Source: Promicromonospora panici (GTDB lineage: Bacteria; Actinomycetota; Actinomycetes; Actinomycetales; Cellulomonadaceae). From it: a stretch of 64,000 nt of DNA. A program made the translations under genes and the position numbers. The first letter of the stretch is position 1. Every line of letters starts with the position of its first letter. Location: positions 1-64,000 of the forward strand of contig NZ_UWYY01000001.1 in the NCBI RefSeq assembly GCF_900608595.1, written 5' to 3'. The notes below the pieces were generated by a model, which worked only from the letters and a program-made list of their open reading frames with translations, made no database searches and was not told the origin of the DNA. Positions 16,813 through 24,487 of this stretch are shown piece by piece.

Positions 16813-19074
16813 GTGCGCTCACCCGAGCACGTTGAGCTGGTTCGGACCGATCCGGACCTCCCCCCGGTCGCGATCATCGACCGCAGACCCATGACCACCG
16901 GCAAGAAACTGACGTTCGCCGCGATCGGGATCGTCGCGGCGGTCGCATGGGCCCTCGTCGCGTTCGTGCGCGGCGAGGACGTAAACGGCGCGTACTTCGT
17001 CGTCGCCGCCGTCGGCACGTACATCGTCGCGTATCGCTTTTATGCCCGGCTGATCGAGTACAAGGTGGTACGTCCGCGGGACGACCGCGCCACGCCCGCC
17101 GAGGAGCACGAGAACGGCAGGGACTTTGCGCCCACCGACCGCCGCGTTCTGTTCGGGCACCACTTCGCCGCCATCGCGGGCGCGGGCCCGCTCGTCGGCC
17201 CGGTGCTCGCCGCCCAGATGGGCTACCTGCCCGGCACCCTGTGGATCATCATCGGTGCCGTCCTGGCCGGCTGTGTCCAGGACTACCTCGTCCTGTGGCT
17301 GTCCACCCGACGCCGCGGCCGGTCGCTCGGCCAGATGATCCGCGACGAGATGGGCTCGATCGGTGGCGCCGCCGGCCTGATCGGCGTGTTCGTCATCATG
17401 ATCATCATCCTGGCCGTCCTCGCGCTGGTGGTGGTCAACGCCCTGGCGGAGTCGCCGTGGGGCGTGTTCTCCGTGGGCATGACGATCCCGATCGCGCTGT
17501 TCATGGGCGTGTACCTCCGGTTCCTGAGGCCGGGCAGGGTGTCCGAGGTGTCGGTGATCGGCGTCGTGCTGCTGGTGCTCGCGATCGTCGCGGGTGGCTG
17601 GGTGGCCGATACCACCTGGGGCGCCGAGATGTTCACGCTCGAGCCGGTGACCGTCGCCTGGCTCATCGTCGGCTACGGGTTCCTCGCGTCCGTGCTGCCG
17701 GTGTGGCTGCTGCTCGCCCCGCGCGACTACCTGTCGACGTTCATGAAGGTGGGCACGATCGTGCTGCTCGCCGTCGGCGTGCTCATCGCGCAGCCCGCGG
17801 TGCAGGCACCCGCCGTGTCGAGCTTCGCGATCGAGGGCAACGGCCCGGCCTTCGCCGGCGCGCTGTTCCCGTTTCTGTTCATCACCATCGCGTGCGGGGC
17901 GCTGTCCGGGTTCCACGCCCTGATCTCGTCGGGCACGAGCCCCAAGCTGGTCGAGAAGGAGAGCCAGCTCCGGCTCATCGGCTACGGCGGCATGCTCACC
18001 GAGTCGTTCGTGGCGATCATGGCGCTGGTCACGGCCATCTCGATCGACCAGCATCTGTACTTCACGATGAACGCCCCCGCCACGCTCACCGGCGGCGAGC
18101 CGGGTACCGCCGCGGACTACGTGAACGGCCTCGGGCTGGCGGGCCCGCCCGCGACCGGGGCGGAGATCCAGGGCGCCGCCGACGCCGTCGGCGAGGAATC
18201 GATCATCTCCCGCACGGGCGGCGCGCCGACGCTCGCCTTCGGCATGTCCCAGATCCTCGGCTCGTTCCTGGGCGGTGCCAGCCTGCAGGCGTTCTGGTAC
18301 CACTTCGCGATCATGTTCGAGGCCTTGTTCATCCTCACCACCGTCGACGCCGGCACGCGGGTCGCCCGCTTCATGCTGTCCGACACGCTCGGCAACCTCG
18401 GCGGCCCGCTGCGCCGGTTCCGGGACCCGTCCTGGCGCGTGGGCGCGTGGATCTGCTCGGTGGTGGTGTGCGGTCTGTGGGGCGCGATCCTGCTGATGGG
18501 CGTGACCGACCCGCTGGGCGGTATCAACACCCTGTTCCCGCTGTTCGGCATAGCGAACCAGCTGCTGGCCGCCATGGCGCTCGCCCTGGTCACGGTCGTC
18601 GTGGTGAAGAAGGGCTACCTCAAGTGGGCGTGGATCCCTGCGGTCCCGCTCGTGTGGGACCTCGCCGTGACCATGACGGCGTCGTACCAGAAGATCTTCT
18701 CGCCCGAGCCGACGCTCGGGTACTGGGCGCAGCACAACGCGTTCCGCGAGGCGCGGGCGGCCGGCGAGACGTCGTTCGGGACGGCCACCGACACGACGGC
18801 GATGGACGCCGTCATCCGCAACACGTTCCTGCAGGGCACGCTGTCCATCGTGTTCGCGGTGCTCGTGCTGACCGTTGCCCTGGTGGCGCTGTGGGTGTGC
18901 GTCAAGGCGATCCGGGCAGGCGGCCTGCCGACCACGGAGGAGCCGGACACCAAGTCGGCGATGTTCGCACCGTCCGGCCTCGTGTCCACGGATACCGAAC
19001 GGGAGGTGGCTGCCCAGTGGACCGCCTACTACGACGAGAACCCGGACAAGCTCCGGGCGGGGACGCACGCGTGA
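16813..19074 (+). CDS. cstA: CstA-type carbon starvation / pyruvate-peptide transporter
   Basis: 753-residue inner-membrane protein with well over a dozen membrane segments. CstA hallmarks are clear: GHHFAAIAGAGPLVGPVLAAQMGYLPG, then LSTFMKVGTIVLL, SGTSPKLVEKESQLRLIGYGGML and FEALFILTTVDAGTRVARFML. CstA proteins take up peptides or pyruvate under carbon limitation. GTG 16813 follows the strong site AAGGAGG (16801-16807). Its end overlaps the start of the YbdD gene by 4 nt, so the two are translated together, as in many bacteria. Confidence 0.95.
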   Translation: MRSPEHVELVRTDPDLPPVAIIDRRPMTTGKKLTFAAIGIVAAVAWALVAFVRGEDVNGAYFVVAAVGTYIVAYRFYARLIEYKVVRPRDDRATPAEEHENGRDFAPTDRRVLFGHHFAAIAGAGPLVGPVLAAQMGYLPGTLWIIIGAVLAGCVQDYLVLWLSTRRRGRSLGQMIRDEMGSIGGAAGLIGVFVIMIIILAVLALVVVNALAESPWGVFSVGMTIPIALFMGVYLRFLRPGRVSEVSVIGVVLLVLAIVAGGWVADTTWGAEMFTLEPVTVAWLIVGYGFLASVLPVWLLLAPRDYLSTFMKVGTIVLLAVGVLIAQPAVQAPAVSSFAIEGNGPAFAGALFPFLFITIACGALSGFHALISSGTSPKLVEKESQLRLIGYGGMLTESFVAIMALVTAISIDQHLYFTMNAPATLTGGEPGTAADYVNGLGLAGPPATGAEIQGAADAVGEESIISRTGGAPTLAFGMSQILGSFLGGASLQAFWYHFAIMFEALFILTTVDAGTRVARFMLSDTLGNLGGPLRRFRDPSWRVGAWICSVVVCGLWGAILLMGVTDPLGGINTLFPLFGIANQLLAAMALALVTVVVVKKGYLKWAWIPAVPLVWDLAVTMTASYQKIFSPEPTLGYWAQHNAFREARAAGETSFGTATDTTAMDAVIRNTFLQGTLSIVFAVLVLTVALVALWVCVKAIRAGGLPTTEEPDTKSAMFAPSGLVSTDTEREVAAQWTAYYDENPDKLRAGTHA

Positions 19075-19316
19075 GCTCGCTTCCCGGACCGGTACCAGTT
19101 CCGGTGGCGGACGGCGGCGGCGTGCTCGCCGTCGTCCGCCGGGGCTGGCGCGCTGTCGCCTGGTACGTCACCGGCGTGCTGGGCGAGAGCGACTATGCGC
19201 GATACGTGGCGCACCTGCGCCGCGTCCACCCGGACGCCGAGGTACCGACCGTCCGGGAGTACTGGCGGGAGCGGCACGCGGCCCAGGACGCCAACCCGGG
19301 CGCCCGCTGCTGCTGA
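19071..19316 (+). CDS. YbdD/YjiX-family small protein (DUF466)
   Basis: 81-residue partner of CstA-type transporters. The family pattern is present: VLGESDYARYVAHLRRVHPD then REYWRERHAAQDANP, ending in Cys-Cys. GTG 19071 overlaps the cstA stop (GTGA). The N-terminal 20 residues are Pro/Val/Gly-rich and less conserved. Its exact role in CstA transport is not established. Confidence 0.9.
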   Translation: MSSLPGPVPVPVADGGGVLAVVRRGWRAVAWYVTGVLGESDYARYVAHLRRVHPDAEVPTVREYWRERHAAQDANPGARCC

Positions 19317-19322
19317 CTCTTG

Positions 19323-19383
19323 GTTGTGGGCGGGATCGTTGCGGCTAAAACGGACACGTAGTCGCAACGATCACGCCCACAAC
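19323..19383. repeat. Dispersed palindrome family A, copy 2
   Basis: 21-nt arms at 19323-19343 and 19363-19383 with mismatches in one short stretch (GCGGGAT against GCGTGAT), and a 19-nt loop beginning GCTAAAACGG. It fills the gap between convergent ybdD and the aldo/keto reductase. Confidence 0.9.
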
Positions 19384-19388
19384 AAAGG

Positions 19389-20360
19389 TCATCCGCGCAG
19401 GACGCGGGTAGAGACCTCGGCCAGCGTCTCGAGCTCCCGCCCGCTCAGGGCCAGATCGACCGCCGCGGCCGCCTCCTCGGCGTGCCGCACCTTGGACGCG
19501 CCGGGGATCGCCACGACGGTGTCGCCGTAGTAGCCGACCAGCCAGGCGAGGGCGACCTGGGTGGGCGTGGCCCCGTGCACGACGGCGACCGCGCGCAGCT
19601 CGTCGATGAGGGGCCGCGTGCGGTCCAGGGCCCGGCGCGAGTACCCGTAGCGCCCGCCGAGCAGTCGCCGCATGCCGCGCAGCGACGCGGTGCTGCCGGG
19701 GTTGTCGTGGAACTTGCCGGTGAGTGCGCCGGACCGCAGCGGCGAGGACGCGATCAGGGTGACGTCCAGCCGGCGGGCGGCCGTGAGCACGCCGTCCCGC
19801 TCGACGGAGCGGTGCAGCAGGCTGATCTGCACCTGGTTCGAGACCAGCGGCACACCCTGCGCGGCGAGCAGCGCGTGCGCCCGCTCCATGGCCGCCGCTC
19901 CGAAGTTGGAGACGCCGACGCCGCCGATCGTGCCCGCCCGGTAGAGCCGGGCCATCGCGTCGACCTGCCTGGCCAGGGACGAGAAGCTGCCGCCGGGCGC
20001 GTGGATCTGGTGCAGGTCGAGCGGGTATCCCTGCAGCGCGGCGACACGCTGCGGGGCCGTCTTCTCGATGCTGCGGGCGGTCCGGCCGAACGGCGTCCAC
20101 TTGCTCGCGACCAGCACCTCCCCGGGCCGCACACCGAGGTTGTGCAGGGCGGTGGTGAGCGCGCGCTCGGAGCCACCCCCGCCGTACATCTCGGCGGTGT
20201 CGAACCAGGTGATGCCGCCTTTGAGCGCGGCGGCCACTATCGCCTGGACCTCCTCCTGCGGGACCGGCGGGTAGAGATTGACGCCCCGGCCGGCGAACTG
20301 CATGCAGCCGAGTCCGATGGGCGTGATCTGGCGGGTGCCGAGGCGGCGCGTGGATGTCAT
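19389..20360 (-). CDS. Aldo/keto reductase
   Basis: 323-residue NADP-dependent (beta/alpha)8-barrel oxidoreductase. Catalytic residues are in place: Asp and Tyr in FDTAEMYGGGGSE, Lys in VASKWTP and His in LHQIHAP. The cofactor-binding end AIPGASKVRHAEEAAAAV is intact. The start at 20360 has GAGG 5 nt upstream; an ATG 30 nt earlier is in frame but overlaps the operator. Divergent from a TetR regulator with a palindrome between them, so it is probably the regulator's target. Substrate unknown. Confidence 0.9.
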   Translation of the reverse strand: MTSTRRLGTRQITPIGLGCMQFAGRGVNLYPPVPQEEVQAIVAAALKGGITWFDTAEMYGGGGSERALTTALHNLGVRPGEVLVASKWTPFGRTARSIEKTAPQRVAALQGYPLDLHQIHAPGGSFSSLARQVDAMARLYRAGTIGGVGVSNFGAAAMERAHALLAAQGVPLVSNQVQISLLHRSVERDGVLTAARRLDVTLIASSPLRSGALTGKFHDNPGSTASLRGMRRLLGGRYGYSRRALDRTRPLIDELRAVAVVHGATPTQVALAWLVGYYGDTVVAIPGASKVRHAEEAAAAVDLALSGRELETLAEVSTRVLRG

Positions 20361-20382
20361 GGGAACCTCGTGCTCGTCGGGT

Positions 20383-20400
20383 TGAGACAATCCTGTCTCA
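20383..20400. promoter_or_regulatory. TetR-type operator between the reductase and its regulator
   Basis: Perfect palindrome TGAGACA-ATCC-TGTCTCA; a further half-site TGTCTC lies at 20415-20420. The position suits repression of both divergent genes. Confidence 0.7.
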
Positions 20401-20451
20401 CAACCATACCCGTGTGTCTCGGTTTTGCGACAGCCCGCCCCCGCTCTCGTT

Positions 20452-20457
20452 TAGGGT
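20452..20457 (+). promoter_or_regulatory. -10 TAGGGT for the tetR-type gene
   Basis: Hexamer with a 6-nt spacer to ATG 20464; no ribosome binding site. Confidence 0.55.
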
Positions 20458-20463
20458 CGGGAC

Positions 20464-21015
20464 ATGCCCGCACAGCTGTCCCGCCCCGCCACCGCCCTCG
20501 TCGAAGCGGTGGCCCAGACCCTCGGTGTCGGGCTCGCGACCGCGAGCATGACCGAGATCGCCAGCGCCGCCGGCATCAGCCGCGCGACCCTCTACCGCTC
20601 CTTTCCCACGCGGGAGGCGCTGCTGCGCGGCGTCGTCGCCGTCGCCATCGACCGGGTCGCCCAGCGCGTCCAGGACTCCGACCTCGACCGGGTCGACGTC
20701 CGCGAGGGCATCGCGCGCGTGGCGCGGTCGTTCGTCGTCACGGGCAGCGCGTTCACCGTGCTGGCGCGCACGAACGTCAAGGACGCCGAGGACGAGGCCG
20801 ATTTCGACGCGCGCGTCGCCGAGCCCCTACGGGCTCTCCTGGCCCGCGGCGTCGCGGACGGCACCCTACGCGACGACGTTCCCGTCGCCATCCACTTCAC
20901 GGCGCTCTCCGCGTTGCTCGAGATGGGCGTTCACCTCGCCGTCGAGGGCGGCGTCCCGGCCGAGACGGCGGCGGCCACCGTCGCGTCGCTCTTCCTCGAC
21001 GGCGCGGCGGCCTGA
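20464..21015 (+). CDS. TetR-family transcriptional regulator
   Basis: 183 residues. The N-terminal helix-turn-helix is clear (ATASMTEIASAAGISRATLYRSFPTREALLRGV, residues 22-58), followed by an all-helical ligand domain. It is divergent from an aldo/keto reductase with a perfect palindrome between, so autoregulation and control of the reductase are likely. The inducer is not predictable. The start is leaderless-looking (TAGGGT then 6 nt). Confidence 0.92.
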   Translation: MPAQLSRPATALVEAVAQTLGVGLATASMTEIASAAGISRATLYRSFPTREALLRGVVAVAIDRVAQRVQDSDLDRVDVREGIARVARSFVVTGSAFTVLARTNVKDAEDEADFDARVAEPLRALLARGVADGTLRDDVPVAIHFTALSALLEMGVHLAVEGGVPAETAAATVASLFLDGAAA

Positions 21016-21060
21016 GGGCGAGCTGCCTGTCGGCGGCGCCGGGTCCGATGCAGCGCTGCG

Positions 21061-21085
21061 CCTGACGGCCAGACTGCCGGTCAGG
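21061..21085. terminator. Bidirectional terminator
   Basis: CCTGACGGC / GCCGGTCAGG with one bulge and a 6-nt loop, at the convergence of the TetR gene and the F420-type oxidoreductase, overlapping the latter's last codons. Confidence 0.5.
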
Positions 21086-22031
21086 CCCGCGCCGGGTCGG
21101 CGTCCTGCAGGACCGGTATCAGCCGCGCGAGCTCCTTCGCGGACGGGTTGTGCGTGGTGAGGTACGTGAACCCGTGGCGCTCGCGGCTCGCCAGGAGCTG
21201 GTCGACGATCTGTGTGACGGTGCCGACGGCGATCAGCGGCGTGCGGCCGAACTCCGCAGCACGCCCGGCGTCCCCGAACTGTTCCGCGAGGCGGCGGAGC
21301 GTGCCCGTCCGGTCGTCGGTCACCTCGACATGCTGGAGCAGCACGGCGTGCTCGATGTCGCCGAACGAGCGCCCGGCCGCCTCGGCCTCCGCCCGGACGA
21401 AGCCGGTGCGCTCGTCGTACTCGTCGTCGGACATGACGCGGAACGTGCCGAGCTTCGCGCCCCGCACCTGCCGCAGGCCGGTGTGTCCCAGGATCTCGGC
21501 GCTGCGCACGGCCAGCCGGATCAGGCGGTCGCTCGACGAGCCGATGAGCACGGGCGGACGCCGCGGCGCGCCGCCGCCCGTCGCGCGGCTGTCGCCCGCG
21601 CCGTCGTCGCCCGCCGCGCCGTCCTCGCCGCCGGCCTCGGCGAGCAGCCGGTCCAGGTTGCCGACGAACGACTCGACCCGGGCGCAGCGCTCGTCGAACG
21701 GCTGCCACGGGATGCCGGCCATGTCGAACTCGGACTTCATGTGTCCGGCGCCCAGGCCCAGCTCGACCCGGCCCCCGGACAGCACGTCCAGCGTGGCGAC
21801 CTCGCGCGCCAGCAGCGCCGGGTTCCAGAACGGCACGTTGATCACGCACGTGCCCACCCGCACCCGCTCGGTCGCGGCGGCGACCGCCGCGAGCGTGGCG
21901 AACGGGCTGAGCCGCACGCCCAGGTGGTCGGGCAGCAGCAGGCTGTCGTAGCCGGCGTCCTCGGCCCACCGGGCAAACCCGGCGACGTCGGCGGCGTCTC
22001 GGATATTGGTCCCGAACCGGAAGGGATGCAT
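21081..22031 (-). CDS. LLM-class F420-dependent oxidoreductase
   Basis: 316-residue luciferase-like (beta/alpha)8 enzyme. MHPFRFGTNIRDAADVAGFARWAEDAGYDS, the LLPDHLG motif and the LSGGRVELGLGAGHMKSEFDMAG block match actinobacterial F420-dependent oxidoreductases of the MSMEG_2516 type. ATG 22031 gives the usual N-terminus, with GGTGG just upstream. There is a low-complexity Gly/Asp insert near residues 135-155. It lies 77 nt downstream of the MBL-fold gene on the same strand. Substrate unknown. Confidence 0.88.
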   Translation of the reverse strand: MHPFRFGTNIRDAADVAGFARWAEDAGYDSLLLPDHLGVRLSPFATLAAVAAATERVRVGTCVINVPFWNPALLAREVATLDVLSGGRVELGLGAGHMKSEFDMAGIPWQPFDERCARVESFVGNLDRLLAEAGGEDGAAGDDGAGDSRATGGGAPRRPPVLIGSSSDRLIRLAVRSAEILGHTGLRQVRGAKLGTFRVMSDDEYDERTGFVRAEAEAAGRSFGDIEHAVLLQHVEVTDDRTGTLRRLAEQFGDAGRAAEFGRTPLIAVGTVTQIVDQLLASRERHGFTYLTTHNPSAKELARLIPVLQDADPARA

Positions 22032-22108
22032 GGGACCACCGTGCCGGAGCCGGCCGGGCGTCGCACCCGTACTCTGCGCCTGGCGTAAACCAAGACGTGT
22101 GCGAGGAG

Positions 22109-22924
22109 TTACGTGAGGTGGTCGAAGTCGCCGCGCGTCCACGCCGCGTGGCGCTCCGCGGAACGCAGCACGATCTCCCGGGCGTCGACCGGGATGACGC
22201 CCCGGAAGTTGTTGTAGAGCCGGTCGAACTCGAACCGCCCCACATGGCGTGCGACCCGTTGGACCACAGGCCCCGACAGCGGGATCCGGTTCGGATAGCT
22301 GCGCATGAAGGACACCGACGTACGATCCGGGTTCGCGAAGATCGTGTCGCCGCTCAGCAGCACGCCCTTCCCCGCCGCGCCGGACGCCCAGTACGCCACC
22401 GAGGAGCCCGGGAAGTGCCCGCCGGGCTGGCTCAGCGTCACGCCGGGCAGGACCTCGCGGTCGCCCTTCCACAGCTCGACGGCGTCGTCGGACCGGGCGA
22501 GCCAGCCGGCATCCGGCTCGCTGATTAGGATCGGGACGCCGCCCAGCCGGCGGCTCCACTCGACCTGCACCCCGTACATGTGCGGGTGGCTCGCCACGAT
22601 GAACGCGAGCCCGCCGAGCTCCTGGACGGCGGCGACGGCGGCGTCATCGACGTACCCGGGGACGTCGAACATGAGGTTCCCGTGCACCGTCCGGACGATC
22701 TTCGCGGTGGGGCCGATGCCGACGTCGGGCACGGTGTCGAGGGCGAACAGGTCGGGCTCCAGCTCCTCGACAGAGATGCGCTCCCCCTGGGCCGCGAGCT
22801 CCTCCAGCGTGGTCCAGTGCTGGCCATCGGCGGGCACCCACTGGCGTTCGTCGGCGCAGATGGCGCAGACGTCGGGCCGGGACCCGTGCTCCACGCCGCA
22901 CGTGCGGCAGATCCAGAACGTCAT
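22109..22924 (-). CDS. MBL-fold hydrolase with an N-terminal rubredoxin-like zinc ribbon
   Basis: 271 residues. The N-terminus carries two CxxC knuckles (ICRTCG, VCAICA) forming a small zinc ribbon. The rest is a metallo-beta-lactamase fold: the metal motif reads ASHPHMYGVQ rather than HxHxDH, with the later His in GGHFPGSS and the Asp in LSGDTI preserved. The Asp-His of the canonical second metal site is absent from the first motif, so the site may be mononuclear. Start 22924 has AAGGGAAG upstream. Substrate unknown. Confidence 0.8.
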   Translation of the reverse strand: MTFWICRTCGVEHGSRPDVCAICADERQWVPADGQHWTTLEELAAQGERISVEELEPDLFALDTVPDVGIGPTAKIVRTVHGNLMFDVPGYVDDAAVAAVQELGGLAFIVASHPHMYGVQVEWSRRLGGVPILISEPDAGWLARSDDAVELWKGDREVLPGVTLSQPGGHFPGSSVAYWASGAAGKGVLLSGDTIFANPDRTSVSFMRSYPNRIPLSGPVVQRVARHVGRFEFDRLYNNFRGVIPVDAREIVLRSAERHAAWTRGDFDHLT

Positions 22925-23176
22925 GCGACAGCTTCCCTTCGTCGGGCAGGTGCCTCGTCACCATGCGTCAACACTCCGGTCGTGTCCAGCAAATCTCCGC
23001 GGGCTGCGAAAAGTTCCGGCGGTCGTGCGGCCCGTCCGGCGCGTCGCACCGGCGCGTCCGCATGTGAATCGTTTCGGATCACGGCCGGCTCTGGTGTCCC
23101 GACCGCTCGGTCCATACCCTCGTGACCCCGTGGATCTACAACGATGTAGGACTCGAGTACTCCAGGAGGAGTGACC

Positions 23177-24346
23177 ATGGCACCAACGTCATACCGTCGC
23201 CCGCGGCTTCTCGCCGCGGGGGTCGCCGCACTGTCGACAGTCGTCTCCCTGCTCGCCGCCCCAGGAGTTGCTGCCGCCCCGGGCAACGCACCAGCAGTGG
23301 ACGTCGCGGCCGCATCCAGCGGCCCGACGTCGACCCTGGCGCAGGCCGCTGCCTGCGGCGACGGCGCCGACGCCGTCGTCACCGGGAGCCAGTCGTCGGG
23401 GTTCACCACGACGTATCGCGGCCGGACCGTCTACCAGGGCCAGTACTACATCAACGCGATCTGGGAGGGGATCGGCGCGCTCACCCCGGGCCGCACCAGC
23501 CAGGAGAAGGTGTCGGTCATGGCCAGCGCCTGGATCGGCAACAACACGATCGACCTGCCGAGCCACACGGCGTTCGAGGTCTGCGGAACCCTGGACACCG
23601 GCTACGTCGCCGGACGGGGCGCAATCCAGGCCGTCGGGGTCGAGGACGTGTCCATCCCCCACCTGAAGATGACCGGGGCGCCGTACTTCGGGATGCGCTT
23701 CGCCGACGTGCACGGCCTGCACCTGGGCCAGATCGACCTGCGGATGACCGGAGGCATCGGCATCCGTTTCGAACGCGACCTGCCCGGTAGCTCGAACGTC
23801 AGCATGGATTCCGTCTACGCCTCCGGCATGCCCGGCCACGCGATCGAGACCTGGCACATCAACGGGCTGCGGATCGGTACGGTCACCGCGCGGAACGTCG
23901 GCGAGTCCGGGCTGCTGATCCAGGGCACGAGCAACGCGACCATCGGGACGGTCGACGGCGAGAACGTCGCCACCGGCACCGGATACGCCACCTTCCGCAT
24001 GGCCAACGCCAACGGGCCGAACATCACGGTGGACCGTGTGCGGTCGCGCGGCGGCGGGCGGGGCGTGTTCTGCGTGTCCAACTCGCGGGGCGCGCGCATC
24101 AACTCCGTCGACCTGGCGAACAACGGGAACAACTCGATCCTGATCGAGAACTGCTCGGACATCACGATCGCCGGCGGGACGGTCAACGGGGGCGGCGAGG
24201 TGCGGCTCGCCGCGCGCACGGAGTTCCCGAACAACCGGAACATCAACATCACGCTCCGCGTGGACAACACCTCCGTGCGGGAGTCGCCGTGCGGGGAGAA
24301 CACCAACTGGTACCTCTCCGGGAACGGCTCCCGCAACATCTGTTGA
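23177..24346 (+). CDS. Secreted right-handed beta-helix protein
   Basis: 389 residues. A signal peptide (LLAAGVAALSTVVSLLAAPG, cleavage near AAA-APG at about 34) precedes a repetitive domain of short beta strands with Asn-rich turns (NNTIDLPSHTAFEVCG, HLKMTGAPYFGMRFADVHGL, SNATIGTVDGENVATGTGYA). This is the parallel beta-helix pattern of pectate lyase-like enzymes and cell-surface proteins. Conserved Cys pairs are near residues 62/140 and 295/318, with more at the C-terminus. ATG 23177 follows AGGAGGA (23164-23170). No catalytic motif identifies a polysaccharide class. The 252-bp gap upstream has no clear promoter. Confidence 0.8.
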   Translation: MAPTSYRRPRLLAAGVAALSTVVSLLAAPGVAAAPGNAPAVDVAAASSGPTSTLAQAAACGDGADAVVTGSQSSGFTTTYRGRTVYQGQYYINAIWEGIGALTPGRTSQEKVSVMASAWIGNNTIDLPSHTAFEVCGTLDTGYVAGRGAIQAVGVEDVSIPHLKMTGAPYFGMRFADVHGLHLGQIDLRMTGGIGIRFERDLPGSSNVSMDSVYASGMPGHAIETWHINGLRIGTVTARNVGESGLLIQGTSNATIGTVDGENVATGTGYATFRMANANGPNITVDRVRSRGGGRGVFCVSNSRGARINSVDLANNGNNSILIENCSDITIAGGTVNGGGEVRLAARTEFPNNRNINITLRVDNTSVRESPCGENTNWYLSGNGSRNIC

Positions 24347-24365
24347 CAGCCCGGCCATGCGGCGC

Positions 24366-24423
24366 GACGAGAACGGGGTTGTGTCCCGGACCGGGCTCAG
24401 CCGGGACACAACCCGTTCTCGTC
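24366..24423. terminator. Long-stem hairpin after the beta-helix gene
   Basis: GACGAGAACGGG(G)TTGTGTC and its complement make a 23-bp stem with one bulged G around an 11-nt loop (24390-24400). Single copy in this window; it may belong to another dispersed family. Confidence 0.75.
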
Positions 24424-24475
24424 TGCCTGGTCAGTCTCCGTCTTGAGGCGGAAGCGGGGACAGGGTCCGAGTTCC

Positions 24476-24481
24476 TACTCT
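24476..24481 (+). promoter_or_regulatory. -10 TACTCT for the first histidine kinase
   Basis: Hexamer with a 6-nt spacer to ATG 24488. Confidence 0.5.
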
Positions 24482-24487
24482 GGGGAC

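Noticed and set aside
16819-19068. Very long open frame antisense to cstA (and similar ones antisense to ppc and the propeller genes)
   Set aside because: Arg/His/Gly-rich nonsense composition typical of antisense frames in high-GC genes; the sense frame has clear family motifs.
24443-24487. Upstream in-frame start for the histidine kinase
   Set aside because: The stretch contains the -10 hexamer and gives no conserved sequence; ATG 24488 fits better.
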